DNA of 64,000 nt from SZUA-584 sp040768905 (GCA_040768905.1 JAXGMA010000001.1:992001-1056000); one strand, 5' to 3'; counted from the stretch's first letter, positions 9,599 to 19,467 are shown. Numbers and translations: made by a program. The notes: generated by a model not told the origin, from the sequence alone.

Positions 9599-11359
9599 CT
9601 ATTCTTTGTGCTTTCTTTGGCTTAATTCTTTATCTATTTGCCCAATTTCGGCAAGCAGTTGACACATTTGTTCACGGTGCGCATTGCTAAGCGCATCAAT
9701 AAGCGCTTCGCGTTCAATTTCTTTTTTTCTTATAAGGATATTGTTGATGCAATCCTTAAGATATGCAAGTGGGTCTTGTGCAAAAAAGTCTGTTCCGGCA
9801 AGCCTTGACGCTTCGCTTATATCCTCTTCACTCTCAAGTTCGGATAATAGTTCGGCATATGTTGGCTGAATTCCTCTTTTTACGCTGTCGTATATTGCGG
9901 AAAAAATATTTTTATGCGTGCGAAGCGCAAAATCATCCGCACAAAGTTCGTCGGCAACCTTTTCAAAATGCAACAAATTTGCCATTGCACAGGCCAAAAA
10001 TGCGGCTTCAATACCTCCGCTGCCGCTTTTTTCAGTACTATTATACCTGTAAATGGTATTTGTATTCTGTTCTTTGCTTTTCTTTTGCATTTGCCCGATC
10101 ACAGAAGCCGCAGAATAGCCCGTCTTTTTTGCGACTTCTTCTGTATAGCGTTCACGCGTGATCGGGCTTTCGATTCCCGCAAGTATTTTTGCAGCTTCTA
10201 TGGCGTATGCTTCTTTGCCGTCTTCAGTTGTAAGATCAAAATTCTTTTCGGCAGTTTGAAGTTTGTATCCCATAGAGGTCGGCGAAGCTTTGACCTTTGC
10301 GGCGAACCCTCTGATACCATATTTCCGTATAAAATCATCAGGGTCGTATCCTGCATCGAAGCGGATCACACGCACCGAAAAAGACTGGCCTTCAAGTATA
10401 TCGATCGCTTTTTGTGTGGCGAGCTCTCCCGCATCATCACCGTCATAGGCTATAAAAACATCACTGACATAACGTTTGAGCAACACCGCCTGTTCTTTGG
10501 TAAACGCGGTGCCGAGCGAAGCGACCACGGCTTTCACACCATGTGCCGCCATAGACACGACGTCCATATAACCTTCTACGATGACAGCGCTTTTTGCCGA
10601 TCGCTGCTTGCGCAGAAGGTCAATGCCATAAAGGTTCCTTCGTTTGTTGAACAGCAACGTTTCTTTTGTATTGAGGTATTTTGGCGCTGCTTCACCCATC
10701 GTGCGTCCGCCAAAAGCGATCACATCTCCAAAAACATTGATGATAGGAAACATCACCCTGCCGCGGAACGTATCAAACGCCTTGCCATCCTTGACGGATA
10801 CCAAGCCGCTTTCATTTATCAGGCTTTGGCTGAAACCCTGGTCAGCCAAAAGCGAAGCCACGCTGTCCCAGCTGTCTGAAGAAAACCCGAGGCCGAAACG
10901 TCTGATGATCTCTTCGCCGATCCCCCTTCCTTTCAGGTATTCAAGGGCATCTTTGCCTTTCTGTGCAAACAGCATATCAAAATAATAGCGCGCCGCGATT
11001 TTATGCATTTGCGCGATCTTTTGTTTCTTTTCTTTGGCTTCACGGAATCTTTTGTCGTCAAGCATCTGCGGCACAGGCATTCCGGCACGTTGCGCAAGCA
11101 TTTCCACTGCCTCTCCAAAAGACAGGTTTTCCATTTTCATCACAAAGTTTGTAATATTTCCGCCTGTCTTGCACCCAAAGCAATAATAGAGCTGCTTGTC
11201 CCGGTTGACAGAAAAAGAAGGGGTTTTTTCGTTGTGAAACGGACAAAGCCCCCAATACCTGCCTCCGCGCGGCGAAAGCGCCGTATATGAAGATATCACA
11301 TCCACGATGTCGCTTTTTGCATACAAGTCAGAAAGCCAGACATCTGTAAATCTCGCCAC
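9599..11359 (-). CDS. dnaG: DNA primase
   Basis: 586 residues. N-terminal CHC2 zinc finger (CPFHNEKTPSF ... YYCFGCKTGG, about 40-70), central TOPRIM domain with the glutamate motif VIVEGYMDV and the acidic motif AYDGDDAGE, and a C-terminal helicase-binding region. It synthesises RNA primers at the replication fork in concert with the DnaB helicase. The start is GTG 11359, whose G is also the last base of the dgt stop codon TAG, so the two genes are translationally coupled. rpoD follows after 11 bases. Confidence 0.97.
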   Translation of the reverse strand: MARFTDVWLSDLYAKSDIVDVISSYTALSPRGGRYWGLCPFHNEKTPSFSVNRDKQLYYCFGCKTGGNITNFVMKMENLSFGEAVEMLAQRAGMPVPQMLDDKRFREAKEKKQKIAQMHKIAARYYFDMLFAQKGKDALEYLKGRGIGEEIIRRFGLGFSSDSWDSVASLLADQGFSQSLINESGLVSVKDGKAFDTFRGRVMFPIINVFGDVIAFGGRTMGEAAPKYLNTKETLLFNKRRNLYGIDLLRKQRSAKSAVIVEGYMDVVSMAAHGVKAVVASLGTAFTKEQAVLLKRYVSDVFIAYDGDDAGELATQKAIDILEGQSFSVRVIRFDAGYDPDDFIRKYGIRGFAAKVKASPTSMGYKLQTAEKNFDLTTEDGKEAYAIEAAKILAGIESPITRERYTEEVAKKTGYSAASVIGQMQKKSKEQNTNTIYRYNSTEKSGSGGIEAAFLACAMANLLHFEKVADELCADDFALRTHKNIFSAIYDSVKRGIQPTYAELLSELESEEDISEASRLAGTDFFAQDPLAYLKDCINNILIRKKEIEREALIDALSNAHREQMCQLLAEIGQIDKELSQRKHKE

Positions 11360-12366
11360 TAGTATTTGTACCAGCCTTTCGGAATGTAGATCTCTCGAAA
11401 CAACGCGACAGCATATCTGTCCGTCATTCCGGCTATATAGTCAGTCACTGTCTGCATAAGGCCGTATTGCCGTACGCGTTCGTCATGGTCTTCGCCGGGC
11501 AGCATCTGTTTTGACATAAAGACTTCAAACAGCATGCGTATCATCTTTTCCGCTTTGGTTTCCTCGGCTTTTGCTGCCGACCCGAAATACACATTTTCAA
11601 ACATAAACTGGCGGAGCTGCTCTGTCAGCGTTTCGGTTTGCTCTGACATGGCGATCATTGGTTTCTCAAAACTGTTGACGACAATGTCAGTGATCATGGT
11701 ATTGATCCTGTCGCTGTGCGTATGCCCAAGATGCTTGGCGCATTTTTGGGGAATATGCGTGATGAGGCCAGCGCGTAATGCGTCATCGATATCATGGTTG
11801 ATATAAGCGATCCTGTCGGCATAATTGACCACCATGCCTTCAAGCGTTGCCGGAGTGCATTTCTTCTTGTGATTAAGAATGCCGTCGCGCACCTCATGCG
11901 TTAAATTGAGCCCTGAGCCCCCCTCAAGCAGCTCGACAACGCGCAAGCTCTGTTCATTGTGCTCAAAATGGCCGGTGAGTTCGTTGAGCACACGCTCGCC
12001 CGCATGGCCAAAAGGCGTATGTCCAAGATCGTGTCCCAAAGAAATAGCCTCTGTGAGGTCTTCATTCAGACGGAGCGCACGCGCGATGGTGCGCGCGATC
12101 TGCGCAACTTCAAGCGTATGGGTCAGCCGGGTGCGGTAATGGTCTCCTTCAGGTGAAAGAAAGACCTGTGTCTTGTGCTTCAACCGGCGAAAAGATTTGC
12201 AATGGATGATCCTGTCACGGTCACGCTGAAAAGCCGTACGCAAAGGACAGGCTTGCATCGGCCTTGACCTGCCTTTCGAATCTGCGGCTTTCGCAGCATA
12301 CGGCACAAGCATATCGTATTCTCGCTGTTCTAAGAACTGCCGGAAATGCGAGCTTAAATCGTTCAT
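11359..12366 (-). CDS. dgt: dGTPase-like HD-domain phosphohydrolase
   Basis: 335 residues. The HD superfamily metal site is visible as FRRLKHKTQV, THTLEVAQIARTIARAL and LGHDLGHTPFGHAGE, matching the dGTP triphosphohydrolase family (COG0232), type 2 by length. The expected reaction is dGTP to deoxyguanosine and triphosphate, although short paralogues act on other dNTPs. It sits immediately upstream of dnaG with a one-base overlap, a linkage typical for Clostridia that ties nucleotide-pool control to replication initiation. No obvious Shine-Dalgarno sequence precedes ATG 12366; AT-rich sequence with TATAAAT lies just upstream. Confidence 0.92.
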   Translation of the reverse strand: MNDLSSHFRQFLEQREYDMLVPYAAKAADSKGRSRPMQACPLRTAFQRDRDRIIHCKSFRRLKHKTQVFLSPEGDHYRTRLTHTLEVAQIARTIARALRLNEDLTEAISLGHDLGHTPFGHAGERVLNELTGHFEHNEQSLRVVELLEGGSGLNLTHEVRDGILNHKKKCTPATLEGMVVNYADRIAYINHDIDDALRAGLITHIPQKCAKHLGHTHSDRINTMITDIVVNSFEKPMIAMSEQTETLTEQLRQFMFENVYFGSAAKAEETKAEKMIRMLFEVFMSKQMLPGEDHDERVRQYGLMQTVTDYIAGMTDRYAVALFREIYIPKGWYKY

Positions 12367-12411
12367 ACTTATAATTTATACATCGGTAACAAAAGTCCTG
12401 CCCGTTTACAA

Positions 12412-12440
12412 ACAAAAGGCGGAGCATAAACCCCGCCTCT
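12412..12440 (-). terminator. Intrinsic terminator after ppdK
   Basis: Minus strand AGGCGG / CCGCCT stem with a 10-base loop followed by TTTTGTTTG, 20-45 bases after the ppdK stop codon and just upstream of dgt. Confidence 0.75.
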
Positions 12441-12460
12441 GTGTAAATCTGAGTGTTTTT

Positions 12461-15103
12461 CTATTTTGTGTCCCCGCCTGTTACGCCAAGCGCCGCCTGC
12501 GCCGCCGCAAGACGCGCGATAGGTACTCGGAAAGGTGAGCAGGATACATAATTCAAACCAATTTCGTGGCAGAACTGGACTGACGAAGGCTCTCCGCCAT
12601 GCTCTCCGCAGATGCCAAGCTTGATATCGGGACGCGTTTTTCTGCCGAGTTCCACAGACATCTTCATGAGAATGCCGATCCCCTTCTGATCGATCTTTGC
12701 AAAGGGGTCAAATTCATAGATCTTCTTGTTGTAATAATCATCTAAGAACTTGCCTGCATCATCACGCGAAAAACCAAACGTCATCTGTGTCATATCGTTG
12801 GTGCCAAACGAGAAGAATTCAGCCTCTTTGGCAACTTCATCAGCGGTCAGCGCCGCACGCGGCACCTCTATCATCGTTCCGACAAGGTAATCGACCTTTG
12901 CGCCCGTTTCGCTGATGACCTTCTCAGCAGTTTTTACGACGATATCTTTGACATATTTAAGCTCTTTGGCTTCGCCGACAAGCGGGATCATGATTTCAGG
13001 CCTTATCGTGATGCCTTTTTCTTTTGATACTTCTGTGGCCGCTTCAATGATGGCGCGCGTCTGCATCTCAGCGATTTCAGGGTACGTCACAGCCAGGCGG
13101 CAGCCCCTGTGCCCCAGCATCGGGTTAAATTCATGCAGGCCTGAGATCGTGGCCTGAAGCTCTTCGATCGGCATGATCATTTCTTTCGCCAGTTTCTTGA
13201 TATCTTCTTCGTCATGGGGAACGAATTCGTGCAGCGGCGGATCAAGCAGGCGGATAGTCACCGGCATTTCGCCCATCACCTCGTAGATGCCCTTGAAGTC
13301 TTTCTTCTGCATCGGGAGCAGTTTTTCAAGAGCACGCACGCGTTGGCTCTGCGTTTTGGAGACAATCATTTCTCTCATGGCCGGCAGTCTTTCCTCATCA
13401 AAGAACATATGCTCAGTACGGCAAAGGCCAATGCCCTCTGCTCCGAAACTCAATGCCTGTTCTGCATCTTTGGGCGTATCGGCATTTGTCCTGACTTTGA
13501 GCGTTCTGACTTCATCCGCCCACTCCATGATAGTTCCAAAATCACCCGTCAGTTCGGCAGGCAGTGTGGAAATGGGCTCACCGTAAATGACGCCTGTTGA
13601 GCCGTCAAGTGAAATGTAATCGCCTTCTTTGAACACTTTTCCGTCAGGCGTGGACATCGTCTTGTTGCGTTCAGATATCTGGATCTCACCGCATCCGGCC
13701 ACACAGCAGGTTCCCATGCCTCTTGCGACAACAGCTGCGTGTGAGGTCATTCCGCCGCGCGAAGTCAGTATGCCGTTGGCGGCGTACATGCCTTCGATAT
13801 CTTCCGGAGATGTCTCCATGCGCACGAGTATGACTTCTTCCCCGGCGTTCGCGGCAGTCACTGCATCCAAAGCGGTAAAGTAAATTTTTCCTGCGGCTGC
13901 TCCGGGTGAAGCCGCGAGGCCCCTTGCTATACCGCATGCATTTTTGACCGCTTTGGGGTCAAATGTCGGATGGAGAAGCGAATCAAGCGCCCTCGGGTCA
14001 ATTTTCAAAAGCGCTTCCTGTTTCGTTAGTTTGCCTTCGCTGACAAGGTCTACGGCAATTCTCAGCGCAGCGGCGGCCGTTCTTTTGCCGTTTCTTGTTT
14101 GAAGCATAAATAGCTTGCCCTTTTCGATGGTAAACTCCATATCCTGCATATCACGGTAGTGGTCTTCAAGTTTTTTCGCGATGGCTGCAAACTGGTTATA
14201 AACCTCAGGCATGGATTTTGAAAGCTCTGAAATGGGTTTGGGCGTACGGATGCCTGCAACGACATCTTCGCCCTGTGCATTCATCAAATATTCACCGTAT
14301 AGCTTTTTCTCGCCGGTGGCCGGGTTGCGTGTAAACGCCACGCCCGTTCCCGAATCATCGCCCATATTGCCGAACACCATGGCCTGCACATTGACGGCTG
14401 TGCCCCAGTCGCTCGGGATGTCATTCATGCGACGGTAAACGATAGCGCGCGGGTTGTCCCATGAACGGAAAACAGCTTTTATCGACTCAAGCAGCTGTTC
14501 TTTGGGTTCCTGCGGAAATTCCGTGCCATGCTCTTTTAAATACAGTGCTTTGTAACGTTCAACGACAGATTTTAGATTGTCTGCCGTCAGGTCGGTATCG
14601 CTTTTCGCGCCGTTTTCTTCTTTGACATGGTCAAGGATCTGTTCAAACTTGGCCTTGGGTATCTCCATCACGACGTCTGAAAACATCTGGATAAACCGGC
14701 GGTAGCTGTCGTAGGCAAAACGCGGGTTGCCCGTCAGCTTTGCAAGCCCTTCGACAGCCACATCATTGAGCCCAAGGTTGAGGATGGTATCCATCATGCC
14801 CGGCATTGAAGCGCGTGCGCCGGAACGGACTGATGTGAGAAGCGGATTCTGAGGATCACCGAATTTTTTCTGGCTGATCTCTTCTAAGTTTTCAAGTGCT
14901 TTGAAGATTTCTTCAACGATTTCATCAGCGATCACTTTACCGTCATCATGATACCGCGTGCAGGCTTCCGTCGTAACGGTAAAACCCTGCGGCACGGGCA
15001 GGCCAAGCCCTGTCATTTCTGCAAGATTGGCGCCTTTTCCACCCAACAGGTTTTTCATCGAGGCGTTGCCTTCGCTAAAAAGATACACGTACTTTTTTGT
15101 CAT
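12461..15103 (-). CDS. ppdK: Pyruvate, phosphate dikinase
   Basis: 880 residues, the normal length. The N-terminal ATP-grasp domain starts with the GGKGANLAEM motif, the central swivelling domain has the phospho-histidine motif GGMTSHAAVVARGMG, and the C-terminal TIM barrel has the catalytic cysteine region GICGEHGGEP. It interconverts pyruvate + ATP + phosphate and phosphoenolpyruvate + AMP + pyrophosphate in the cytosol; in anaerobes it often works in the glycolytic direction in place of pyruvate kinase. It is monocistronic: promoter at 15164-15192, AAAGGAGCC ribosome binding site, and terminator at 12412-12440. Confidence 0.97.
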   Translation of the reverse strand: MTKKYVYLFSEGNASMKNLLGGKGANLAEMTGLGLPVPQGFTVTTEACTRYHDDGKVIADEIVEEIFKALENLEEISQKKFGDPQNPLLTSVRSGARASMPGMMDTILNLGLNDVAVEGLAKLTGNPRFAYDSYRRFIQMFSDVVMEIPKAKFEQILDHVKEENGAKSDTDLTADNLKSVVERYKALYLKEHGTEFPQEPKEQLLESIKAVFRSWDNPRAIVYRRMNDIPSDWGTAVNVQAMVFGNMGDDSGTGVAFTRNPATGEKKLYGEYLMNAQGEDVVAGIRTPKPISELSKSMPEVYNQFAAIAKKLEDHYRDMQDMEFTIEKGKLFMLQTRNGKRTAAAALRIAVDLVSEGKLTKQEALLKIDPRALDSLLHPTFDPKAVKNACGIARGLAASPGAAAGKIYFTALDAVTAANAGEEVILVRMETSPEDIEGMYAANGILTSRGGMTSHAAVVARGMGTCCVAGCGEIQISERNKTMSTPDGKVFKEGDYISLDGSTGVIYGEPISTLPAELTGDFGTIMEWADEVRTLKVRTNADTPKDAEQALSFGAEGIGLCRTEHMFFDEERLPAMREMIVSKTQSQRVRALEKLLPMQKKDFKGIYEVMGEMPVTIRLLDPPLHEFVPHDEEDIKKLAKEMIMPIEELQATISGLHEFNPMLGHRGCRLAVTYPEIAEMQTRAIIEAATEVSKEKGITIRPEIMIPLVGEAKELKYVKDIVVKTAEKVISETGAKVDYLVGTMIEVPRAALTADEVAKEAEFFSFGTNDMTQMTFGFSRDDAGKFLDDYYNKKIYEFDPFAKIDQKGIGILMKMSVELGRKTRPDIKLGICGEHGGEPSSVQFCHEIGLNYVSCSPFRVPIARLAAAQAALGVTGGDTK

Positions 15104-15163
15104 CTTATGGCTCCTTTATATGCAATTTATTTTAAACTTTGTTATGTTTGGATTCATCAAAAG

Positions 15164-15192
15164 ATTATACCCTATAAAAAAGAGATGTACAA
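15164..15192 (-). promoter_or_regulatory. Promoter of ppdK
   Basis: Minus strand: -35 TTGTAC (15187-15192), 17-bp spacer, -10 TATAAT (15164-15169), about 60 bases upstream of the ppdK start. Confidence 0.7.
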
Positions 15193-15234
15193 CTTAAAAA
15201 CTCGTTTTTTTACATCATTTTCACGTAGCCTTAA

Positions 15235-15264
15235 TTGACTGCCAATCGGTACGCATATTACAAT
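15235..15264 (+). promoter_or_regulatory. Promoter of the decayed MBL-fold gene
   Basis: Plus strand: -35 TTGACT (15235-15240), 18-bp spacer, -10 TACAAT (15259-15264), 33 bases before the ATG at 15297. It appears intact although the gene behind it is broken. Confidence 0.6.
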
Positions 15265-15296
15265 CTTACTAAATAAGCTTTCTTCGGAGATCCTCG

Positions 15297-15876
15297 ATGA
15301 CTCAAACCACCAAGCAAAATGCAAAAAACAAAGCGTTGCTTTTAGGCGCGTTTCTGATTGCGTTGTTCGTGCTTTTCGCCTTATTGGTATTATCTGCATA
15401 TGAAAGCTGCAGAATCAAAACATATTCCTGTGACGCTCGCTTATGCAGGGCTTGAGTTTTCGTTCGGCCCTGCCGCCTGCACCATTGTTTCACCGCCAAA
15501 AGAGGCAGAGTGGGATGCCAACAACTCTAGCGCTGTCATCTTTCTTGACTTCGATGATACTGATTTTCTTTTTACAGGTGATATGGAGGCATTGACAGAG
15601 CGTTTTGTGCTTGAAGCCGGTTATACTGTTGATGCCAAGGTGCTGAAAGCCGCGCACCACGGCTCGAAAAGCAGCACTTCCGAGGCTTTTTTAATAGGAG
15701 TCTCCCCCGAATATGTTGTGATCAGCTGCGGCTCTGACAACCGTTACGGCCACACGCATGACGACACCTTAGAGCTCCTTGACAGATACGGCATCGCCTC
15801 ATTGCGTACCGACCTTTTGGGCAATATACAATTTATTGCAGACGGTCAGGAACTGGTTCTCACATACGGCCATTGA
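15297..15876 (+). pseudogene. ComEC-like MBL-fold hydrolase, internally deleted and frameshifted
   Basis: ATG 15297 (with GGAGA upstream) opens a reading frame coding for a Lys-rich N-terminus and one hydrophobic helix (LLLGAFLIALFVLFALLVLSA), then runs out of frame and stops 19 codons later. In another frame, from about 15397 to the stop at 15874-15876, lies the C-terminal half of a secreted/membrane-anchored metallo-beta-lactamase-fold protein of the ComEC-C type: FLFTGDMEAL, AAHHGSKSSTSEAF, VVISCGSDNRYGHTHDD. The N-terminal half of the fold, with the VGQGD and HxHxDH metal motifs, is absent. The simplest reading is an internal deletion of roughly 100 or more codons joining the membrane anchor to the C-terminal half out of frame. 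A short active product from an internal start (ATG 15397) is unlikely because the first metal site is missing. Confidence 0.8.
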
Positions 15877-15904
15877 GGTTTTCTCCGCATTATTTTGAGC
15901 AAAC

Positions 15905-15950
15905 AAAAAAGGCGCTCCGGCATGATTCGTACAGGAGACGCCTTTTTCTA
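15905..15950. terminator. Bidirectional terminator between the MBL remnant and htrA
   Basis: GGCG-TCC / GGA-CGCC stem flanked by an A-run on the left and T-run on the right, so it can end plus-strand transcription from the pseudogene and minus-strand transcription from htrA, whose stop codon is at 15959. Confidence 0.75.
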
Positions 15951-15958
15951 ATTTTTAA

Positions 15959-17284
15959 TCAGTTGACATCGTTCAGATTCCCGACAACAACAGTGGTCTG
16001 ATATTCTTGACCGGACCTCCACACAGTCAGCATAAGCTCTTCGCCGATTCTTTTGCTCTTGATCAGGGAAACAAGTGTTTCTACAGAATCCATCACTTCT
16101 CCGTCAACATCCATGATGATATCATTGGGCATCAGCCGCGCCCTGTCCGCAGGCCCGCCTTCCACGACCTCAATGATGGTGACACCTTGCGGGGAGCCTA
16201 CCGGATTGAACCTGTTTGTTTCATCGACCAGGCACGATATCCCGATGCCGGGACGTTCGACCACGCCTGTCGCAATAAGCTGTTCTATCAACGGCCGGGC
16301 GGACGAGATAGGTATCGCAAAGCCGATTCCTTCGGTGCCAATGGGCACACCGTAATTGTCATAGCCTGCGAGGTAGCTTTTGAGCGTATTGATGCCAATG
16401 ACCTCGCCCTTCAAGTTGACAAGAGGGCCGCCGCTGTTTCCCGGATTGATGGCTGCGTCTGTCTGGATGTATTTCTGGCTGAATCCGTTGGGCGTCGTGA
16501 TCTCGCGGTTGAGTGCGCTAACGATCCCTGACGTCACGCTGCCCGCAAGCGAAGCGCCTAAGGGATTGCCAATGGCAACAACGCCCTCGCCCACCTGCAA
16601 TTCATCAGAGTTGCCAAGAGCAACGGCTTTGAGACCCAAAGCTTCAATTTTTAACACCGCGATATCGGTCGCTTTGTCGACGCCGATCACAACGGCATTG
16701 TATTCCGTTGAATCATACAGCGTTACCTTGACATAATCGCTGCCTTCGATTACATGATAGTTCGTGACGATGTAACCATTCTCAGTAAGCACTATGCCTG
16801 TCCCATATCCGCTTTCGATCTCTGTGAGTTCACGTCCCATTCTCTGATCAACGCTGACCGTCACACCGACAATAGCGGGCCCGACTTCCTTTGCGATCTG
16901 CACGATGGGGCTTTCATTTGCTTCGATATTGGGCGATTCACCGCCGATTTTTGGCACTTCACGCACAACTGGCGGCGCTTCCTCTTGCTGCTCTGCCGCC
17001 GGAAGCTGTGCCGTCTTTTTGCCGAGGTTCTCAGAGAGTTGATTGGCAAACGGCGCCACCAGGAAAGTGCCGAGCGCAATGCCCCCAAGAAGGCAAACGC
17101 AAAGCAGCAAAGCAACAAGAGCATGCATCCAGCTTCGTTTTTTTACAGGTTGCGTCTGCCTTGGCTTTGCCCCGTAACCTTGCGGCTGCGGCCAATACTG
17201 CCCGTTTTGCCAGCCCGCATTATTTGAGCCCCCCTCGTTGGATCTCATACCTTGATCCTGACCGTTCTGTTTTTCTTCGTCCAT
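15959..17284 (-). CDS. htrA: HtrA/DegP-type membrane-anchored serine protease with PDZ domain
   Basis: 441 residues. A Gln/Gly/Asn-rich cytoplasmic head (1-45) is followed by one transmembrane helix (about 50-75). The trypsin-like domain has the full triad: His in TNYHVIEG, Asp in KATDIAVLKI, Ser in NPGNSGGPL. One C-terminal PDZ domain follows (about 340-435). It is an envelope quality-control protease facing outside. It lies 55 bases downstream of the sensor kinase gene, in the usual regulator-kinase-protease arrangement of Gram-positive envelope-stress systems; a GGAGGCGAT ribosome binding site precedes the ATG. Confidence 0.93.
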   Translation of the reverse strand: MDEEKQNGQDQGMRSNEGGSNNAGWQNGQYWPQPQGYGAKPRQTQPVKKRSWMHALVALLLCVCLLGGIALGTFLVAPFANQLSENLGKKTAQLPAAEQQEEAPPVVREVPKIGGESPNIEANESPIVQIAKEVGPAIVGVTVSVDQRMGRELTEIESGYGTGIVLTENGYIVTNYHVIEGSDYVKVTLYDSTEYNAVVIGVDKATDIAVLKIEALGLKAVALGNSDELQVGEGVVAIGNPLGASLAGSVTSGIVSALNREITTPNGFSQKYIQTDAAINPGNSGGPLVNLKGEVIGINTLKSYLAGYDNYGVPIGTEGIGFAIPISSARPLIEQLIATGVVERPGIGISCLVDETNRFNPVGSPQGVTIIEVVEGGPADRARLMPNDIIMDVDGEVMDSVETLVSLIKSKRIGEELMLTVWRSGQEYQTTVVVGNLNDVN

Positions 17285-17338
17285 TTTATCGCCTCCGTTT
17301 TTTAAAAGACATTGTATGGAACGCGCATTATGCGCGTA

Positions 17339-18787
17339 TCATTTCACGCGTGTTTTTTCCGGAAAAGCACATGTCAGTGTAAAAGTAAATGTCGTTCCCT
17401 TTCCTTCCTCAGATTGAAAATAGATTTTTTCGCCGTGCTGCGCAATGATGCGTTTGACGATGGATAGTCCGATCCCCGTGCCCGGCGTTGTTTTGCTGTG
17501 TGATTTATCGACCTTGAAGAAACGCTCAAAGATGAACGGCTGGTCTTCCGATGGTATGCCTACGCCGGTATCCGCGATATGGATATGGACTTTATTGCCG
17601 ATAAGATCTGTCCAAACCGACAGTTTGCCGCCGTTTGGCATGAATTTAACGGCATTGTCAACAAGATTGGTGATGACCTGAGATATACGGTCTTCATCAG
17701 CCCAAACAGCAAGCCGCTCATCAGACAGGCGTATGCTGACCTTCAACTGTTTTTCTTCGATCCTGTGTTCGAACATCAGCAGGCAGCGCCTTAGAAGCTC
17801 GTTGATATCGAATTCGCTGTATTCAATGGGAAACTTGCCGGATTCTATTTTTGCAAGGCTCAAAAGATCAGATATCAGCATATTCATACGTTTTGTTTCG
17901 CCCAACACGATTTCCAGATATTTATCCCTGTCGCCTTCCTCAATGGCACGGTCAAGCATGCCCTGGATAAAGCCCTGTACAGATGCAAGGGGTGTGCGCA
18001 GCTCATGCGATACGTTCGCAATAAATGTATTGCGCAAGCCGTCTTGGATTTTAAGCTCCTCGGCCATTTTGTTGAATGACTCTGCCAGCTCACCGATCTC
18101 ATCCTGTGTTGTGGGTTTGACGCGCCAGTCAAGATTGCCTCTGGAAAGCTCCGTGGCGCCGCGGCTGATGTCTTTGATCGGACGTACGATATACCTGGAA
18201 AGCACGAACACAAGCGCGAAAGCAAACGCCACTGACCCCATAAGCAACACAAAAATCTGCCGGAATATTGCGCTTAAGCCAACGCCCACGGCATCAACCT
18301 CTTTATGAATAACGATCGTCCCTGTGATTCTGCCCGCAGCTTCAAGCGGTATGGCCACGGACATCACGGTTCCTCTGAAAGATTTGTCTACATTCGATAC
18401 ACTCTTACAGATGCGTCCCTGCTGCGTTTGTTGCCAGAATTCCTTTATGCTTTCGGAGGAAAACTCGAGCTCTATGTCGCTCTTTCCCAAGGGGTCGGCG
18501 ATCATATTGACTCTGCCGGCCTGGCGGCTCACAAGCCATATCACAGTTCCGTCTTCCTTGGCTTTTTGATAAAGACTCTCAAGAAAATCATCCTCGCTGA
18601 GCCGTCCAAAAAAGTACGCCTCGCCCCATTGGTTGATTTCCTGAGCCTCTGCCACCATCATGTTCATCTGGGAATCAAGATATTGCGTTTTGAGCGTCTC
18701 AAACAAGACGCCACCAAGAAGCAAAAACGTCACAAGTATGATCAGCAAATAGACAACAAGCATTCGGGCAAACAGGGATCTCGACAT
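17339..18787 (-). CDS. Two-component sensor histidine kinase
   Basis: 482 residues. Transmembrane helices at about 8-30 and 165-192 flank an extracytoplasmic sensor region of about 130 residues; then HAMP, HisKA with phospho-acceptor motif ANVSHELRTPLASVQGF, and the ATPase domain with N box (ITNLVDNAVKF), G1 (DTGVGIP) and G2 (GTGIGLSIVK). It autophosphorylates on histidine and passes phosphate to the adjacent regulator. The start codon at 18787 overlaps the regulator stop codon, showing translational coupling. The signal is unknown; linkage to htrA suggests envelope stress. Confidence 0.93.
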   Translation of the reverse strand: MSRSLFARMLVVYLLIILVTFLLLGGVLFETLKTQYLDSQMNMMVAEAQEINQWGEAYFFGRLSEDDFLESLYQKAKEDGTVIWLVSRQAGRVNMIADPLGKSDIELEFSSESIKEFWQQTQQGRICKSVSNVDKSFRGTVMSVAIPLEAAGRITGTIVIHKEVDAVGVGLSAIFRQIFVLLMGSVAFAFALVFVLSRYIVRPIKDISRGATELSRGNLDWRVKPTTQDEIGELAESFNKMAEELKIQDGLRNTFIANVSHELRTPLASVQGFIQGMLDRAIEEGDRDKYLEIVLGETKRMNMLISDLLSLAKIESGKFPIEYSEFDINELLRRCLLMFEHRIEEKQLKVSIRLSDERLAVWADEDRISQVITNLVDNAVKFMPNGGKLSVWTDLIGNKVHIHIADTGVGIPSEDQPFIFERFFKVDKSHSKTTPGTGIGLSIVKRIIAQHGEKIYFQSEEGKGTTFTFTLTCAFPEKTRVK

Positions 18788-19467
18788 TATTTTACCTCAA
18801 ATTTGTATCCGACTCCCCAGACTGTTTTGATCTCCCAACCGTTGGTGTTCTCCCCGAGTTTTTTACGCAGCCTTTTGATATGCACATCGACTGTGCGTGA
18901 ATCTCCGAAAAATTCAAAATTCCAAACCTGCTGCAGCAGCTGCTCACGCGTATAAACCTTGTTGGGGTGAGAAGCAAGAAAAAACAATAGCTCTATTTCT
19001 TTTGGCGGCATTTCAACGACTTCGCCCATATACTTGACGGTGTAATTCGAGATATCAATAGAAAGCCCCTCATACGAAATCTGACGGTTTTCTTCCTCCT
19101 GCATGCCCGCCCGCCGGATAACGGCTTTAATACGCGCAATAAATTCTTTTGGATCAAACGGTTTAACGATATAATCATCTGCGCCCAGCTCTAAGCCCAG
19201 TACTTTGTCAATGGTTTCACCTTTGGCGGTAAGCATGATAACGGGTACAGCGCTTGATTTGCGGATATGCTTTAAGACTTCCCAGCCATCAATGCGGGGC
19301 ATCATGATATCAAGCACGATAAGGGCAGGCGTGCTGCGTTCAAAAGCATCAATCCCAGATTGCCCGTCATAGGCAAGCGTTACCCTATAGCCTTCTTTTT
19401 GCAGATAGAGCTTGATCACTTCACATATGTTTCTGTCATCGTCAATGACCAGTATATCTTTTGACAT
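18787..19467 (-). CDS. OmpR/PhoB-family response regulator
   Basis: 226 residues. Receiver domain with acidic pocket (IDDDRN), phospho-acceptor Asp in LIVLDIMMPRIDGWE, conserved Thr/Lys (MLTAKGE, YIVKPFDPKE), then a winged-helix DNA-binding domain ending in TVWGVGYKFEVK. It partners with the kinase encoded immediately downstream and probably controls htrA among others. A promoter lies at 19505-19533. Confidence 0.95.
   Translation of the reverse strand: MSKDILVIDDDRNICEVIKLYLQKEGYRVTLAYDGQSGIDAFERSTPALIVLDIMMPRIDGWEVLKHIRKSSAVPVIMLTAKGETIDKVLGLELGADDYIVKPFDPKEFIARIKAVIRRAGMQEEENRQISYEGLSIDISNYTVKYMGEVVEMPPKEIELLFFLASHPNKVYTREQLLQQVWNFEFFGDSRTVDVHIKRLRKKLGENTNGWEIKTVWGVGYKFEVK

Noticed and set aside
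9914..10879. 321-codon open frame opposite dnaG
   Set aside because: Antisense shadow of a conserved gene; Cys/His/Phe-rich translation is typical of a reverse-strand artefact.
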